Assembly (NCBI RefSeq): GCF_003391395.1
Contig: NZ_CP024190.1
Location: 2,914,001-2,978,000, forward strand
Source: Mycobacterium marinum
GTDB taxonomy: Bacteria; Actinomycetota; Actinomycetes; Mycobacteriales; Mycobacteriaceae
Reading direction: 5' to 3'
DNA length: 64,000 bases
Shown here: piece by piece, positions 16,682 through 25,918 of the stretch
How positions within the stretch are numbered: the first letter of the stretch is position 1
Layout of the letters: every line of letters starts with the position of its first letter
Notes under the pieces: model-generated
Database searches by the model: none
What the model was told of the DNA's origin: nothing
Seen by the model: the letters and a program-made list of their open reading frames with translations, nothing else
Program-made: the position numbers and the translations under genes

Positions 16682-17884
16682 GTGACGAGCGCAGTTGGGA
16701 TCACCTTGAGCGCTTTCTCTACCCTTAGGCCATCAACGGTTCCTATTGTGGACCAGGAAGTTTCGAGCTGCCCCAGTTTTGGCATCCTCGGTATGTATCC
16801 GCCGACGCGTTGTGGCCTGGCGACATTCAGCGCGGCGCTGGCCCGTGGGTTGAACGCCAACGGCTCTGAGGTCAGTATCGTTCGAGTGTCCGATGGGCAA
16901 GCGTCATCGAGCTCCGATGTCGTCGGAGAGCTGGTGAACGGGTCAGCGCCATCGGCGGCGGCTTGCGTTGAGCTGTTGAACCACAGCAACGTTGCGGTCA
17001 TCCAGCACGACTACGGGAGCTACGGCGGTGTGGATGGTGATGAGACCTTGGGCATCATCGACGGGCTGACTGTGCCGTCGATCGTAGTTGTTCAGGATCT
17101 TCCTAAAAGCCCTACACCACAACAGATTTTGATTACCCAGGAGATGGCGGCGCGGGCCGACCAAGTGGTCGCCATGTCCGAGGCGGCCGGCCAACGCCTA
17201 TACCGTGCCTTCGATATCGACCGGAGCAGGGTTGCCATCATCCGGCAGGGTGCAACCATCTCGGTGAACCCCTCCCACGTACGAGGCGGTCGACCCACCC
17301 TGTTGACCTGGGGCTTGCTCGGCCCGGGTAAGGGCATCGAGCGGGTGATCGAGGCGATGAGTTCGCTTCGTGACCTGCCCGGCAATCCGCGTTACGTGGT
17401 TGCGGGCCCGACGCACCCGAAGGTGCTGGCCGCCGACGGCGAGGCGTACCGCGATGCGCTGGTAGAACAGGCGCGGCGCAGCGGTTTGTCGGGGTCGGTT
17501 CTTTTTGATGCCGGTTACCGCAGCGGTCCAATGTTGAGCGCCCTGGTCCAGTCTGCGGCGGCGGTGGTGCTGCCCTACGATTCGACCGACCAGGTCAGCT
17601 CCGGCGTGCTGATTGGCGCCATCGCCAGTGGTCGGCCCGTGGTGGCCACCGCGTTCCCGCACGCCGTCGAAGTGCTCTCCGGCGGGGCCGGCCTTGTCGT
17701 GGCGCATGACCGTCCGGATGCGCTGTCATCGGCGCTGCGCCAGGTGTTGACGGAGCCGCGTCTGGCCGGAGCGATGGCAGCCGAGGCGCGTCGACTGGCA
17801 CCCGAGATGGCCTGGCCGCTGGTCGCACGCACGTATCAAGCGTTGGCGCGGCGGATCCTGGCGCGCCGACGGGCACGGCTATGA
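16682..17884 (+). CDS. GT4-type glycosyltransferase
   Basis: 400 aa. A GT-B fold glycosyltransferase: the N-terminal PPTRCGLATFSAALARGLN loop binds near the acceptor. The C-terminal half has PTLLTWGLLGPGKGIERVIEAM, the strand/helix RYVVAGPTHPKVL, and a terminal ASGRPVVATAFPHAVEVLSGGAG block that contacts the nucleotide sugar. An E in SGVLIGAIASGRPVVAT lies where the EX7E motif usually sits but is not conserved here. Its ATGA overlap with the next gene shows a two-gene operon. The start is uncertain; an internal ATG upstream of YPPTRCG is a possible alternative. Confidence 0.88.
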   Translation: MTSAVGITLSAFSTLRPSTVPIVDQEVSSCPSFGILGMYPPTRCGLATFSAALARGLNANGSEVSIVRVSDGQASSSSDVVGELVNGSAPSAAACVELLNHSNVAVIQHDYGSYGGVDGDETLGIIDGLTVPSIVVVQDLPKSPTPQQILITQEMAARADQVVAMSEAAGQRLYRAFDIDRSRVAIIRQGATISVNPSHVRGGRPTLLTWGLLGPGKGIERVIEAMSSLRDLPGNPRYVVAGPTHPKVLAADGEAYRDALVEQARRSGLSGSVLFDAGYRSGPMLSALVQSAAAVVLPYDSTDQVSSGVLIGAIASGRPVVATAFPHAVEVLSGGAGLVVAHDRPDALSSALRQVLTEPRLAGAMAAEARRLAPEMAWPLVARTYQALARRILARRRARL

Positions 17885-18930
17885 GCAGCACTGCGCCAGC
17901 GCCAAGTTTTGAACAACTCCTGCGGTTGACCGATAGTCGCGGAACGCTGGAGCGGGCACGGCTGGCAGAGCCACTACCGGAAGGCGGTTACCGCACCGAG
18001 GATGCGGCCGGAGTGCTTGTTGTTGCCACCCGCGATCATGGCCCGGACCGAACACTGAACGGACTCGCCGGAGTTGCGTTGCGGTTCTTGAACGACGCGC
18101 AGTCCAGTACTGGTGCATGCAGGAATCGGATGGACGACACCGGAGGTTGGAGCGATGAGCCCGCACTCGAGGATGCTTGGGGGCGGTGCCTCTGGGGCCT
18201 GGGCACAGCGGTCGGGCACAGCAATGTCGCCTGGACCCGTGAGTCGGCCATCGTGCAGTTCGAGCGTGCCGCTCGAGCGCGGTCGAGACGACCGCGGGCG
18301 ATGGCCTATGCGGCACTGGGTGCCGCCGAACTCCTCGCTTTCAACCCCGAGCACCAGGCGGCTCTCGCACTGCTCACTGACTTTGCCGCTACGCTGTCGG
18401 CGCCGAGCAACGACCCGGTATGGCCGTGGCCTGAGCCGCGGCTGACATACGTGAACGCTGTTCTGCCCGAGGCCATGATCGCTGCGGGTGCGGTGCTCGC
18501 CGACGCGACGTTGCGCCGCAACGGCCTGGATCTGTTGGCGTGGCTGGTCGCATTCGAATCAGCTGACGGCCATCTGTCTCCCACCCCGGTCGGGGGCCGA
18601 GGAGCCGATGACGCCAGGCCTGGTTTTGACCAACAGCCTTTGCAGGTATCCACGCTCGCCGATGCGTGTGCGCGTGCCGCCGCGGTCGATACCAACCCGA
18701 TCTGGTTCGCCGGAGTCAGGGCCGCCGCTGCGTGGTTCAAGGGCGACAACGATCTGAGAGAGCCGATGTGGGACCCGGACACAGGCGGTGGGTACGACGA
18801 GTTGCACGCCGACGGGGTGAGCCGCAACCAGGGCGCGACGTCGACCTTGGCATTGATCTCGACTTTGCAGCATGCGCGGCACTTGGCACTGTGCAATGAC
18901 TTTGGTCCGGGCGGGAGCCGTCAGATCTAG
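17881..18930 (+). CDS. Glycosidase-like alpha/alpha-toroid protein
   Basis: 349 aa, ATG overlapping the glycosyltransferase stop by four bases. The sequence is a run of helical hairpins (FLNDAQSSTGACRNRMDD, ALEDAWGRCLWGLGTAV, RAMAYAALGAAELLAF, ADACARAAAVD, DPDTGGGYDEL, NQGATSTLALI) typical of six-hairpin glycosidase-like proteins. Homologues next to GT4 enzymes are annotated as glycosyltransferases or glycosidases without assays. It is expected to act with the preceding enzyme on the same glycan. Confidence 0.75.
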   Translation: MSSTAPAPSFEQLLRLTDSRGTLERARLAEPLPEGGYRTEDAAGVLVVATRDHGPDRTLNGLAGVALRFLNDAQSSTGACRNRMDDTGGWSDEPALEDAWGRCLWGLGTAVGHSNVAWTRESAIVQFERAARARSRRPRAMAYAALGAAELLAFNPEHQAALALLTDFAATLSAPSNDPVWPWPEPRLTYVNAVLPEAMIAAGAVLADATLRRNGLDLLAWLVAFESADGHLSPTPVGGRGADDARPGFDQQPLQVSTLADACARAAAVDTNPIWFAGVRAAAAWFKGDNDLREPMWDPDTGGGYDELHADGVSRNQGATSTLALISTLQHARHLALCNDFGPGGSRQI

Positions 18931-19106
18931 GATCCAGCCTTTCGGACCGTCGCTCCGGGCAGTTCCTGTGGCGCCGTGTAGTTTGCTGTGGCTGCTGACG
19001 CTGAAGCGCGGCGTAATGGCAGAAGCTCTGAGCCATCACCAACAGAGCCGCGTTCGAGATTCGTGGTGCACTCGTCAAATGCTGCCAACTAGTGAAAGGT
19101 GGAGGG

Positions 19107-19172
19107 ATGACGTTGTCGCCTCGACTCCCGGGCACTTGTGCGGTTGCCCGAACCGCGTTCGGCTACATGTGA
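19107..19172 (+). CDS. Possible 21-aa leader ORF coupled to the GAF-ANTAR gene
   Basis: A short frame (MTLSPRLPGTCAVARTAFGYM) starts at ATG 19107 right behind a good box (AGGTGGAGGG). It ends TGA at 19170-19172, overlapping the GTG of the following regulator gene as GTGA. This fits a translationally coupled leader, or the true N-terminus of the regulator cut off by a frameshift. Confidence 0.4.
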   Translation: MTLSPRLPGTCAVARTAFGYM

Positions 19173-19876
19173 CGATCCGGGAGCAGCTCCTTGCCGCCGT
19201 CAAGGGCCTGCGGGGGGTAGCGGCGGCCGACCGTCTGTGCGAGGCCTGCGTGATCCTTATTGACGTTGATGCAGCCGCAATTTCGATCGTTTTCGATGGC
19301 ACGAGCAGCGGCACGCTGGGATCCAGTGATATGGCGGCGCGCAACTACGACGAGCTGCAGTTCACTCTCGGGGAGGGGCCGTGTCTGGATTCTGTTGCAC
19401 GGCGGATCCCGATTGCGGTTGTCGACCTCGCCGATCCGGGGGAGTTTCGCTGGCCCGCATACGGACCTGCCATGTTGGCCCACCAGATCAGAAGCGTCTA
19501 CGCAATACCCGTCGTTGTGGCCGGCGAGTATGTCGGAGCTCTCGACCTCTTCCGCGCGCAGCCCGGCCACCTGTCGAGCAATGATCTGACCAGCGCGGTG
19601 GCAGCCGCTGAACTCGCAGTTGTCCCGCTGCTGGACCTGATGGATGCCGATCTGCAGGCCGCCGTCAGCGATCCCAGCAGCGGTGCCTGGGGCGAACTCA
19701 ACACGCTGTGTCGTGCAGAAGTCAGCCAAGCCACCGGAATGCTCGTCGCGCAGTTGGACGTTGAACCTGCGGAGGCCCTGGTCCGGCTGCGCGCTCACGC
19801 CTACAGCACCGGCCGCAGCGCGACCGACGTGGCCCGCGACATCCTCGACCGCCGTCTGAAACTCGAGGCCGACTGA
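19169..19876 (+). CDS. GAF-ANTAR regulator (first of three)
   Basis: 235 aa from GTG 19169; the GTG has no box of its own but overlaps a well-initiated short ORF. GAF domain: EACVILIDVDAAAISIVF, FTLGEGPCLDSVARRIPI, IRSVYAIPVVVAGEYVGALDLF. ANTAR domain at the C-terminus: CRAEVSQATGMLVAQLDVEPAEALVRLRAHAYSTGRSATDVARDI. ANTAR domains bind paired RNA hairpins and act as antiterminators; the GAF part senses a small ligand. It sits 39 bases before another GAF-ANTAR gene on the same strand. Confidence 0.9.
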   Translation: MTIREQLLAAVKGLRGVAAADRLCEACVILIDVDAAAISIVFDGTSSGTLGSSDMAARNYDELQFTLGEGPCLDSVARRIPIAVVDLADPGEFRWPAYGPAMLAHQIRSVYAIPVVVAGEYVGALDLFRAQPGHLSSNDLTSAVAAAELAVVPLLDLMDADLQAAVSDPSSGAWGELNTLCRAEVSQATGMLVAQLDVEPAEALVRLRAHAYSTGRSATDVARDILDRRLKLEAD

Positions 19877-19915
19877 TGCGCGCGGCCACACCAACAGTCC
19901 AGGAAGAAGGGCAAC

Positions 19916-20671
19916 GTGACTGACATCCCTCGTGAACCCCGCGTGTTGGACGCCATCGTTTCGCTCGTCGACAGCCTGCTCGATGACTTCGACATCGTCG
20001 ACCTGCTGACCGCACTGACGGAACGATGCGCGGAGTTGCTGGATATCGCGGCCGCGGGATTTCTGCTCGCGGATCCGTTGCAGCAACTTCGGCTGCTTGC
20101 CGCGACATCGCAACGGGCCCGCGAACTCGAGCTGTTCCAGTTGCAGGCTGACGAAGGCCCATGTGTGGACTGTTATCTCAGCGGCAATCCCGTTTCGGTC
20201 GCCGACCTCGGGGCGGCCGTCGAGAGGTGGCCGAGCTTCGTTCCGGCCGCGGTCGAAGCGGGATACGCGTCCGTGCACGCCATTCCGATGCGTGCCGCCG
20301 GCATTGTCTTGGGTGCCCTCGGCTTGTTCGGCACTCGCGTCGGTGAGCTCAACCAAGCGGATCTCCTCGTCGGTCAAACGCTGACACACGTTGCATGCGT
20401 AGCGATCCTGCAGGAGCACCCACCCACACCCGCCACCGTCCTGCCGCGACTTCGTACGGCCTTGACCAACCACGTCATCGTCGAGCAGGCTAAAGGGCTG
20501 CTGCGAGAGCAGCTGGGTGTGTCCATCGAGGAAGCGTTCAATCTGCTGCGCACCTACGCAGGGGCGAACGGCGAACACCTGAGCAACGTCGCGCGCAGGT
20601 TGATGACCGATCGGGATTCCCGCCCGGCACTCGTGGGGGAATTCGCCGAGCTTCTTGGCGCGCCGCTATGA
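19916..20671 (+). CDS. GAF-ANTAR regulator (second of three)
   Basis: 251 aa from GTG 19916 with GAAGAAGGG upstream. GAF domain: CAELLDIAAAGFLLADP, LQADEGPCVDCYLSGNPVSVADL and YASVHAIPMRAAGIVLGALGLFG. ANTAR: VIVEQAKGLLREQLGVSIEEAFNLLRTYAGANGEHLSNVA. Probably cotranscribed with the preceding paralogue; convergent with the third, whose stop is eight bases away. Confidence 0.92.
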   Translation: MTDIPREPRVLDAIVSLVDSLLDDFDIVDLLTALTERCAELLDIAAAGFLLADPLQQLRLLAATSQRARELELFQLQADEGPCVDCYLSGNPVSVADLGAAVERWPSFVPAAVEAGYASVHAIPMRAAGIVLGALGLFGTRVGELNQADLLVGQTLTHVACVAILQEHPPTPATVLPRLRTALTNHVIVEQAKGLLREQLGVSIEEAFNLLRTYAGANGEHLSNVARRLMTDRDSRPALVGEFAELLGAPL

Positions 20672-20679
20672 TGGCGGGC

Positions 20680-21489
20680 TCAGCGGTGCCGGGCGCGGGC
20701 GCGCCGCACGGCCTCCTCCACCAACTGCTCGGCGACCACGTTTAGCTTGATGTTGTCGGTTTGGCTGATGCGGATGAGTCGTTGAAAGGCGCCGTCTGTG
20801 CTGTCACCCGAACGGCTGCGGATGATGCCGATCGCCTGATCGATCACCGCTCGGCTATCCAGTGCGCGTTGCAGTCGCGTCGTACGTTCATGCGCGATGG
20901 CCAATAGCTGTGCGTTGTACACCGACACCGCGGCTGGTTTGGCGAACCGCGACCCCAATCGGACGGCGTGCTCGGCGAACGCGTCGCGCTTCTTGGCATA
21001 GGCATTGATCGAGCCGATCAACTCGTCACCCACGATCAGCGGTAGTGCCAGCGCGGAATGCACCTGCATCCGGGCTACTCGGCCGCCGAAGTGTGGCCAA
21101 CGACTGTCACTTCCGAGCGACCCACTCACAATCGGGCGCCGCGACTGCATACAGGTGATGCACGGCCCCTCGCTCAGCTCGTGGTACTGAATGGTATCGA
21201 TATCATTCACGAGCAGTTCGGTGGCTGCCCAGTTTTGGACGCTGGAGATGCCACGTCGTGGGTCGATCAATGCCACACCCGCGCCATCGGCGCCGGGAAT
21301 CGCCTGAGCCGCGAACTCCGCCACATCCCGGAGAAGGTCGATCACCCCTTGGGCGCCGGCCACAATCCCGGCCACCCCGTTGAGACCGGCATACAATTCG
21401 GCTTCGTCTGCTTGCAGTTGGCTAGGGGAGACCGACGCCTGCGCTGGGGCCTCGCGGCCGGGCTGGGCGTCGAAGTCGGTCAACAACAC
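20680..21489 (-). CDS. GAF-ANTAR regulator (third of three)
   Basis: 269 aa on the minus strand. GAF: AIPGADGAGVALIDP, HELSEGPCITCMQSRRPIVS, RVARMQVHSALALPLIVGDELIGSINAYA. ANTAR: LDSRAVIDQAIGIIRSRSGDSTDGAFQRLIRISQTDNIKLNVVA. Its upstream region is short (the FAAL gene ends at 21549, same strand), so it may be transcribed with or just after the fatty-acyl-AMP ligase gene. Its GAF SEGPC/Cys pattern resembles that of the two neighbours. Confidence 0.92.
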   Translation of the reverse strand: MLLTDFDAQPGREAPAQASVSPSQLQADEAELYAGLNGVAGIVAGAQGVIDLLRDVAEFAAQAIPGADGAGVALIDPRRGISSVQNWAATELLVNDIDTIQYHELSEGPCITCMQSRRPIVSGSLGSDSRWPHFGGRVARMQVHSALALPLIVGDELIGSINAYAKKRDAFAEHAVRLGSRFAKPAAVSVYNAQLLAIAHERTTRLQRALDSRAVIDQAIGIIRSRSGDSTDGAFQRLIRISQTDNIKLNVVAEQLVEEAVRRARARHR

Positions 21490-21548
21490 ACTCCCTCCAT
21501 GCGCCCTTTGTGAGTGATGAATCTACTCTTCTTCGGCTTGGCCAGAAT

Positions 21549-23183
21549 TCAGTCGATGAGCGCCAATGTATGGGCGCGCCGTAGCTTGCCCGACGGTGTC
21601 TTGGGAACGCTCCCTGGCGCCAGCACAACCACGTTGCGGGGTCGGACGTCGACCTCGGCCACCACCTCGTGGGCTACTTCACGCTCGATACGGCGCACCT
21701 CCGCGGCATCCTCCCAACTTTTGGATTCCACTGCGACAGCGAATGTTTCTCGCGGGTGTCCGGCGTCCAGGCGAACCGCGACCGCGGAGCCGGGACGGAC
21801 ACTGGCGACACGCGCGGCGGCACGTTCGATGTCGGTGGGGTAGATGTTGCGACCGGCCATGATGATCACGTCCTTGACGCGGCCGCACACCACGACGTGG
21901 CCGGTCTCGGTGAGGTAGCCGAGGTCGCCGGTGTCGTACCAACCGCGGTCGTCCTGTGCCGCAACGAAACCGCCCATCGTGGCATAGCCCCGTGTCACTG
22001 GTTCACCTCGCAGGTGGATGACCCCGACGCCTCGGGCGGGCAGGACGGCCCCGTCTTCGTCGACGACGCGGGCCTCCAGCCCGTTCAGCAGCCTGCCGAG
22101 GGTGGCCAGTCGCCGGGTATTGCCCCTGTTCGCTGGGACGGCTCGGTGCAGTACGGCGAGCAAGTCGGCATCGACTTCATCGACTACGAGGCCGGTGTTG
22201 CATTCGGTGAACGACACGGCCACCGTCGTCTCGGCCATGCCGTAGGCAGGCAGGATTGCCTCCGGACGTAATCCGAAGGGCTTGCCGGCTTCGCAGAGGT
22301 CTTCGACGTCAGCGGGTTCGACCTGTTCAGCACCCGACAGCGCCCAGCGCAGCGTCGACAGATCGAACTGGCCGGGCCTGGCCAGCTTGCGAAGGCGCCT
22401 GGCCAGCAGCTTGTAGGCGAAATTTGGTGCCGCGGTCATCGTGCCCTGGTATTTGTCGATGAGCCTTGCCCACAGCAGGGTGTCGCGCAGAAAGTCCATC
22501 GGGGTGACTTTGATTAACTCGGCGCCGAAAAACATTGGCACGGTTAAGAAGCCGGTCATTCCCATGTCGTGGAACAGTGGCAGCCAGCTGACGATCACGT
22601 CGGTTTCGGTGTCGACCTGCGCGCCAATGAGCATCGCCTCGGCGTTGGCGACGAAGTTGCGGTGTGTGATCTGTACGGCCTTGGGTGATCCGGTGGACCC
22701 GGAGGTCAATTGGAGCAGCGCGAGATCGTCGTCGTCGGTATCGACGGGATCGATCGGGGCACTGTCGAGGAGTTGGCCAACGATGAGTACCCGCATGTCC
22801 AACGCAGACAACAAGGGGGCTGCGGCCATGAAGGGGTCGGAGATGACAACAACTTTGGCGCCGATCATCTTGATTACCGCGGCGGTTTCCTCCGCCCAGC
22901 GCTGTAGATCGGTTCGCGGTGTGGGCTGGTGAAGCATGGTCAGGCTGGCGCCGCGCATCCAGATGCCCTGCGCGGCCGGCGCGATCTCAACGGGCGCCCC
23001 GGCCAGCACCGGGACGGCGTCACCGCGGCCGACACCGGCCTTGGCCAAACCGGCCGCGATCCGACGCGCGCGCTCGTGCACCTCACCCCAGGTGTGCCGG
23101 ACTGGACGGTCCGGCTCGCCGGTGACCATGCCCTTAAAGCTGGACTGGGCGGTGCCATACATCGTTTCGGTGAATCTGCTCAA
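21549..23183 (-). CDS. Fatty-acyl-AMP ligase (FAAL, FadD-type)
   Basis: 544 aa. ANL-superfamily adenylating enzyme: P-loop LTSGSTGSPKAVQITHRN, WLPLFHDMGMTGFL (FAAL-type), APNFAYKLLARR, LSGAEQVEPADV, AYGMAETTVAVSF, YDTGDLGYLTETGHVVVCGR, IIMAGRNIYPTDIE and the C-terminal PKTPSGKLRR with the catalytic Lys. The DMG/APNFAY and GRNIYPTDIE patterns fit fatty-acyl-AMP ligases, which activate acids for PKS or NRPS acyl carriers rather than making CoA esters. No PKS is in the window. Exact FadD number not assigned. Confidence 0.9.
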   Translation of the reverse strand: MSRFTETMYGTAQSSFKGMVTGEPDRPVRHTWGEVHERARRIAAGLAKAGVGRGDAVPVLAGAPVEIAPAAQGIWMRGASLTMLHQPTPRTDLQRWAEETAAVIKMIGAKVVVISDPFMAAAPLLSALDMRVLIVGQLLDSAPIDPVDTDDDDLALLQLTSGSTGSPKAVQITHRNFVANAEAMLIGAQVDTETDVIVSWLPLFHDMGMTGFLTVPMFFGAELIKVTPMDFLRDTLLWARLIDKYQGTMTAAPNFAYKLLARRLRKLARPGQFDLSTLRWALSGAEQVEPADVEDLCEAGKPFGLRPEAILPAYGMAETTVAVSFTECNTGLVVDEVDADLLAVLHRAVPANRGNTRRLATLGRLLNGLEARVVDEDGAVLPARGVGVIHLRGEPVTRGYATMGGFVAAQDDRGWYDTGDLGYLTETGHVVVCGRVKDVIIMAGRNIYPTDIERAAARVASVRPGSAVAVRLDAGHPRETFAVAVESKSWEDAAEVRRIEREVAHEVVAEVDVRPRNVVVLAPGSVPKTPSGKLRRAHTLALID

Positions 23184-24040
23184 GGCTATTCCTTAGCTCT
23201 GGCGCGGCGGTCCCGCGGTTAACAACCGATCGTGAGTCGCAGCGTTCAATGCCGCCGCGCATCCATGGCTGATGTGACGAATGCGTGGGAACCGATCCGC
23301 GATGCTGGGTTCGAGATCGCCGGCGCGCGAACAATTCCGGTGTGAAACTGCGATGACAGAGCGTGCCCCTTCACGGGCCGCCAAAGAGGGCCCGCCGCTT
23401 CGGTCGAAGCGAGGTGTCGAGCACTTCAGATGCTTTGACAATACACACTCACCTGCAAACAACGGCCGCGGCGCGCGGACCGATACGGCGCCCAAAGTGC
23501 TGCGCACGGGACTGTCCCGAAGTGCAATAGGAATGCGGCGACCCCGTAACTGTCGAATCAGCCGGGTATGGCGGGTGCGCTGCGGCAGGGACCTCTGAAG
23601 ATCGCCGCCGGACGATTCCGGGTGGCTGCGGAGTCAACCACGAAAGATGATACCGCGGTGACTTGGGAAATGGCCCTGTCGCGCTCGGTGGTCCGCGACA
23701 TCCCGCTGCTTGCAGTCTGTTCGAGAGCCAGGGACATCCCGCTGACCTAGGAGACGGGGCGCAAACACTGCTGACGGCACGGGGCGGCGGTCGCCAAAAT
23801 CTCGAGCTTTGGGATCGACTTGGCGTTCGCGGTATCGACGCAGGTGCCCGGTCATGCCATGACCTCGACCGCGCGACGAAGAAAGACGGAAACCTAGGCG
23901 ACTGTTAGTTCAGTGGCGCACGGCGTTCTCGGGAGCCCTCAAGTCGCTTCTGCCCGTGTGCAGTTGGCTTGCTCAGCGCTGGCGAGGCGGTCCTGAGCGG
24001 CCGCTAGCTCGTCGGCCCACCCATTCTCATTCTCATACCG
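23184..24040. other. Gene-poor intergenic region
   Basis: About 850 bases with no supportable gene. The word gacatcccgctg occurs twice in direct orientation (near 23699 and 23736), which could be worn IS ends. No repeat array or RNA gene is evident. Confidence 0.5.
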
Positions 24041-24115
24041 AAAAACCCCGGGGCGCCCAACAAGGCAATCCTTCGGACGGAATCATGACGATGTCCGAGC
24101 GACCCCGGGGGTTTT
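24041..24115 (-). terminator. Terminator-like structure with folded loop after the cold-shock gene
   Basis: Outer arms aaaaaccccggggcgc (24041-24056) and gcgaccccgggggtttt (24099-24115) pair over ~15 bp with two bulges. Inside are two small hairpins, AAGG/CCTT (24062-24073) and CGGAC/GTCCG (24074-24097). Read from the minus strand, the structure begins 12 bases after the cold-shock stop and ends in TTTTT, as a Rho-independent terminator would. Confidence 0.7.
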
Positions 24116-24127
24116 CATGGCGCATCC

Positions 24128-24331
24128 TTAGACGGTGGTCACTCCCACTGCCTGAGGGCCTTTCGGGCCTTGAGTGATCTCGAACTCTACCCGTTGATTC
24201 TCATCAAGGGAGCGGTAGCCGTCCCCTTGGATCTCTGAATGGTGGACGAACACATCTTTTGCGCCGCCATCAGGAGCGATAAAGCCAAAGCCCTTGTCGC
24301 TGTTGAACCATTTTACGGTTCCCTGTGTCAT
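24128..24331 (-). CDS. cspA: Cold shock protein (CspA family)
   Basis: 67 aa, a single cold-shock domain. It has both RNP motifs, GFGFIAPD and DVFVHHSEI, after the canonical N-terminal GTVKWFNSDKGFGF. The RNA-chaperone OB fold binds single-stranded RNA and DNA. It is at the usual length. A box AGGAAGAAG lies immediately upstream of ATG 24331. An imperfect dyad (24365-24384) stands 34 bases upstream and a structured terminator lies downstream, so it is its own unit. The name cspA follows the mycobacterial paralogue; cspB-type naming cannot be excluded. Confidence 0.95.
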   Translation of the reverse strand: MTQGTVKWFNSDKGFGFIAPDGGAKDVFVHHSEIQGDGYRSLDENQRVEFEITQGPKGPQAVGVTTV

Positions 24332-24364
24332 ACTTACTTCTTCCTATTTTCAAATGGGTGTAAG

Positions 24365-24384
24365 TTAGCCACACCCGTGGCCAA
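24365..24384 (-). promoter_or_regulatory. Imperfect dyad upstream of the cold-shock gene
   Basis: On the minus strand TTGGCCAC GGGT GTGGCTAA forms 8-bp arms (one G-U/mismatch) around a 4-base loop, ~34 bases before the start codon. It could be an operator or a 5'-leader hairpin. No recognised regulator motif. Confidence 0.4.
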
Positions 24385-25271
24385 CGGTAGCATGAAGTGG
24401 ACGGAAAAGATAGCCGCTCTGCGTCAAGATGTTGCAAGATTGTTCGACTGCTCCACGTCCGCTCGTTGTCAACCTTTGTATTCGACCGTACCGGTGCGGT
24501 GGTGCGTCGAATTCGGTTCGCTACGAGGTGTTTGACGGGTTCATTTTCGGCCGATCAAGTCGAGATCTGCAAAGATCGCTGGTCGACGCCATATTGACAT
24601 CCGAAAAACGGCGTAGCGCCATCTGCGCGGATTCCGGTGGGTTTGTCAAGATGGCTTCCCGTCGAGATGTTTGGCCAGGCCATTACGCAGACCGTCCCAT
24701 GGTTGAGGCGTGGTGTTGCGCGGACTTTGGGGGGGGTGATCTTGGCGGAGACTCCTGTCAAGGTGCAACGTTGGACTGTATGTGCAGTTCACCCAGCGAC
24801 GGCAATAGATCTTGCGACGCGAAGTTCAAATCCGAGTTGTTGGCCTCGAAGCGCCAAGGATCTCCTATTTCTGCGGCCATATGGGCATGATCGTCAAGTG
24901 CAAATATGGGAAACGTTGATGATCGGAAAGTTGCTCATTCGACCGCAGTCACGATGGCCGACGGCCTTTACCGTTCAGGCCGCACCCATTTCACATTTCG
25001 ACACGGCACAACTTTTTTGCCCGAGGCGAGGGTGCTCTTGTCTGCTTTCACAATATCGCTACGCTCGATCTCGGAGATCCGTCTGAGTATGCGGCGGCCG
25101 ATATCGGGGTGCGGTGGAATATCACGTGTACTAAATTTGATAAAGGCGGCGAATTCTTCATTGTCAATCGCCATAAAACAACTTTCGAAGATTTGGAGTG
25201 GAAATAGCAATGAGATGTCCGAGGGGCCGGCAATCTCACGGGTTCGACGTCGCGTTGGGTGTCTAGGTGGG
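24385..25271. other. Lower-GC region without a supported gene
   Basis: Roughly 890 bases noticeably more AT-rich than the neighbours. Open frames are short, overlap on all strands and match no family known to me. The composition suggests decayed or acquired DNA. Confidence 0.45.
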
Positions 25272-25273
25272 TG

Positions 25274-25480
25274 CTAGTCGATCGGGTCAGTAGTGTTGGC
25301 AGCTCTGCCGCCGCAAGTACCCGAGAAGGCTCGATCAGGGGCTATGACCGGCTCGTCCAGGTTCAGGCGTTCGACTCCTCCCGCACGGGGCGCGGCACCG
25401 GCTACAGGGGTCTTCGCGACAGTGAGTCCAAGTGAGCGATGCGGCCGATAGGCCTGAAAATGGGTGTGCGTCAGCGCCAT
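25274..25480 (-). pseudogene. Transposase tail fused to a truncated DUF5994-type start
   Basis: From ATG 25480 the minus frame reads MALTHTHFQAYRPHRSLGLT and then APRAGGVERLNLDEP. YRPHRSLGL is the C-terminal signature of IS3/IS481-type integrases. The first codons and the ~70 bases upstream (25472-25546) closely resemble the start region of the intact DUF5994 gene at 26389. An IS appears to have cut a DUF5994 paralogue just after its start. Confidence 0.6.
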
Positions 25481-25546
25481 TACGACGCTCCTGTCTCGGC
25501 CACGAAACCGGCCAGATAAGTTGGTACCGGCGATGACGTGAAGCTT
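25472..25546. repeat. Diverged repeat, copy A (of 26381-26452)
   Basis: About 75 bases sharing blocks such as cgacgctcctgtctcg and cgaaaccggcca with copy B upstream of the DUF5994 gene. Both contain the ATG at matching position and the box AGGAGCGTCG. Reads as a duplicated 5' region. Confidence 0.75.
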
Positions 25547-25918
25547 AATGCCACGTGCGAGGACCACCGACTTACTCGTAACGTACCTGAATCGCTGACA
25601 CACCGCCAGTGGCTTGCGGCTGAAGACTCGCTGACCTGGCAGTACATGGGAATTGTTGTGGGCGGACCGTGAAGTATCGAGCGCTGTCAAGAGCCGCCTG
25701 GTGGGGTTCCCTGCAGCAACGGAGCGTGGTGCCCCCACTGGGCGTTGGGGCAGGCAACTTTTCGATGCGCCCCGCACCCCACGATGTTCCGTCTGTCTAC
25801 CAGGCACCTGGGTCAACTCCCGAGCCGGCTAGGCGAGCACAGTCACGACGCTGTTCGCATTCGATCGAGTTCTGTTGATTTTCCGTGTTCTTGCCTGATG
25901 GAGGTGCGTATCGGAGCG

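Noticed and set aside
23690..23750. Paired gacatcccgctg words as a CRISPR or IS array
   Set aside because: Only two copies, unequal context, no array periodicity.
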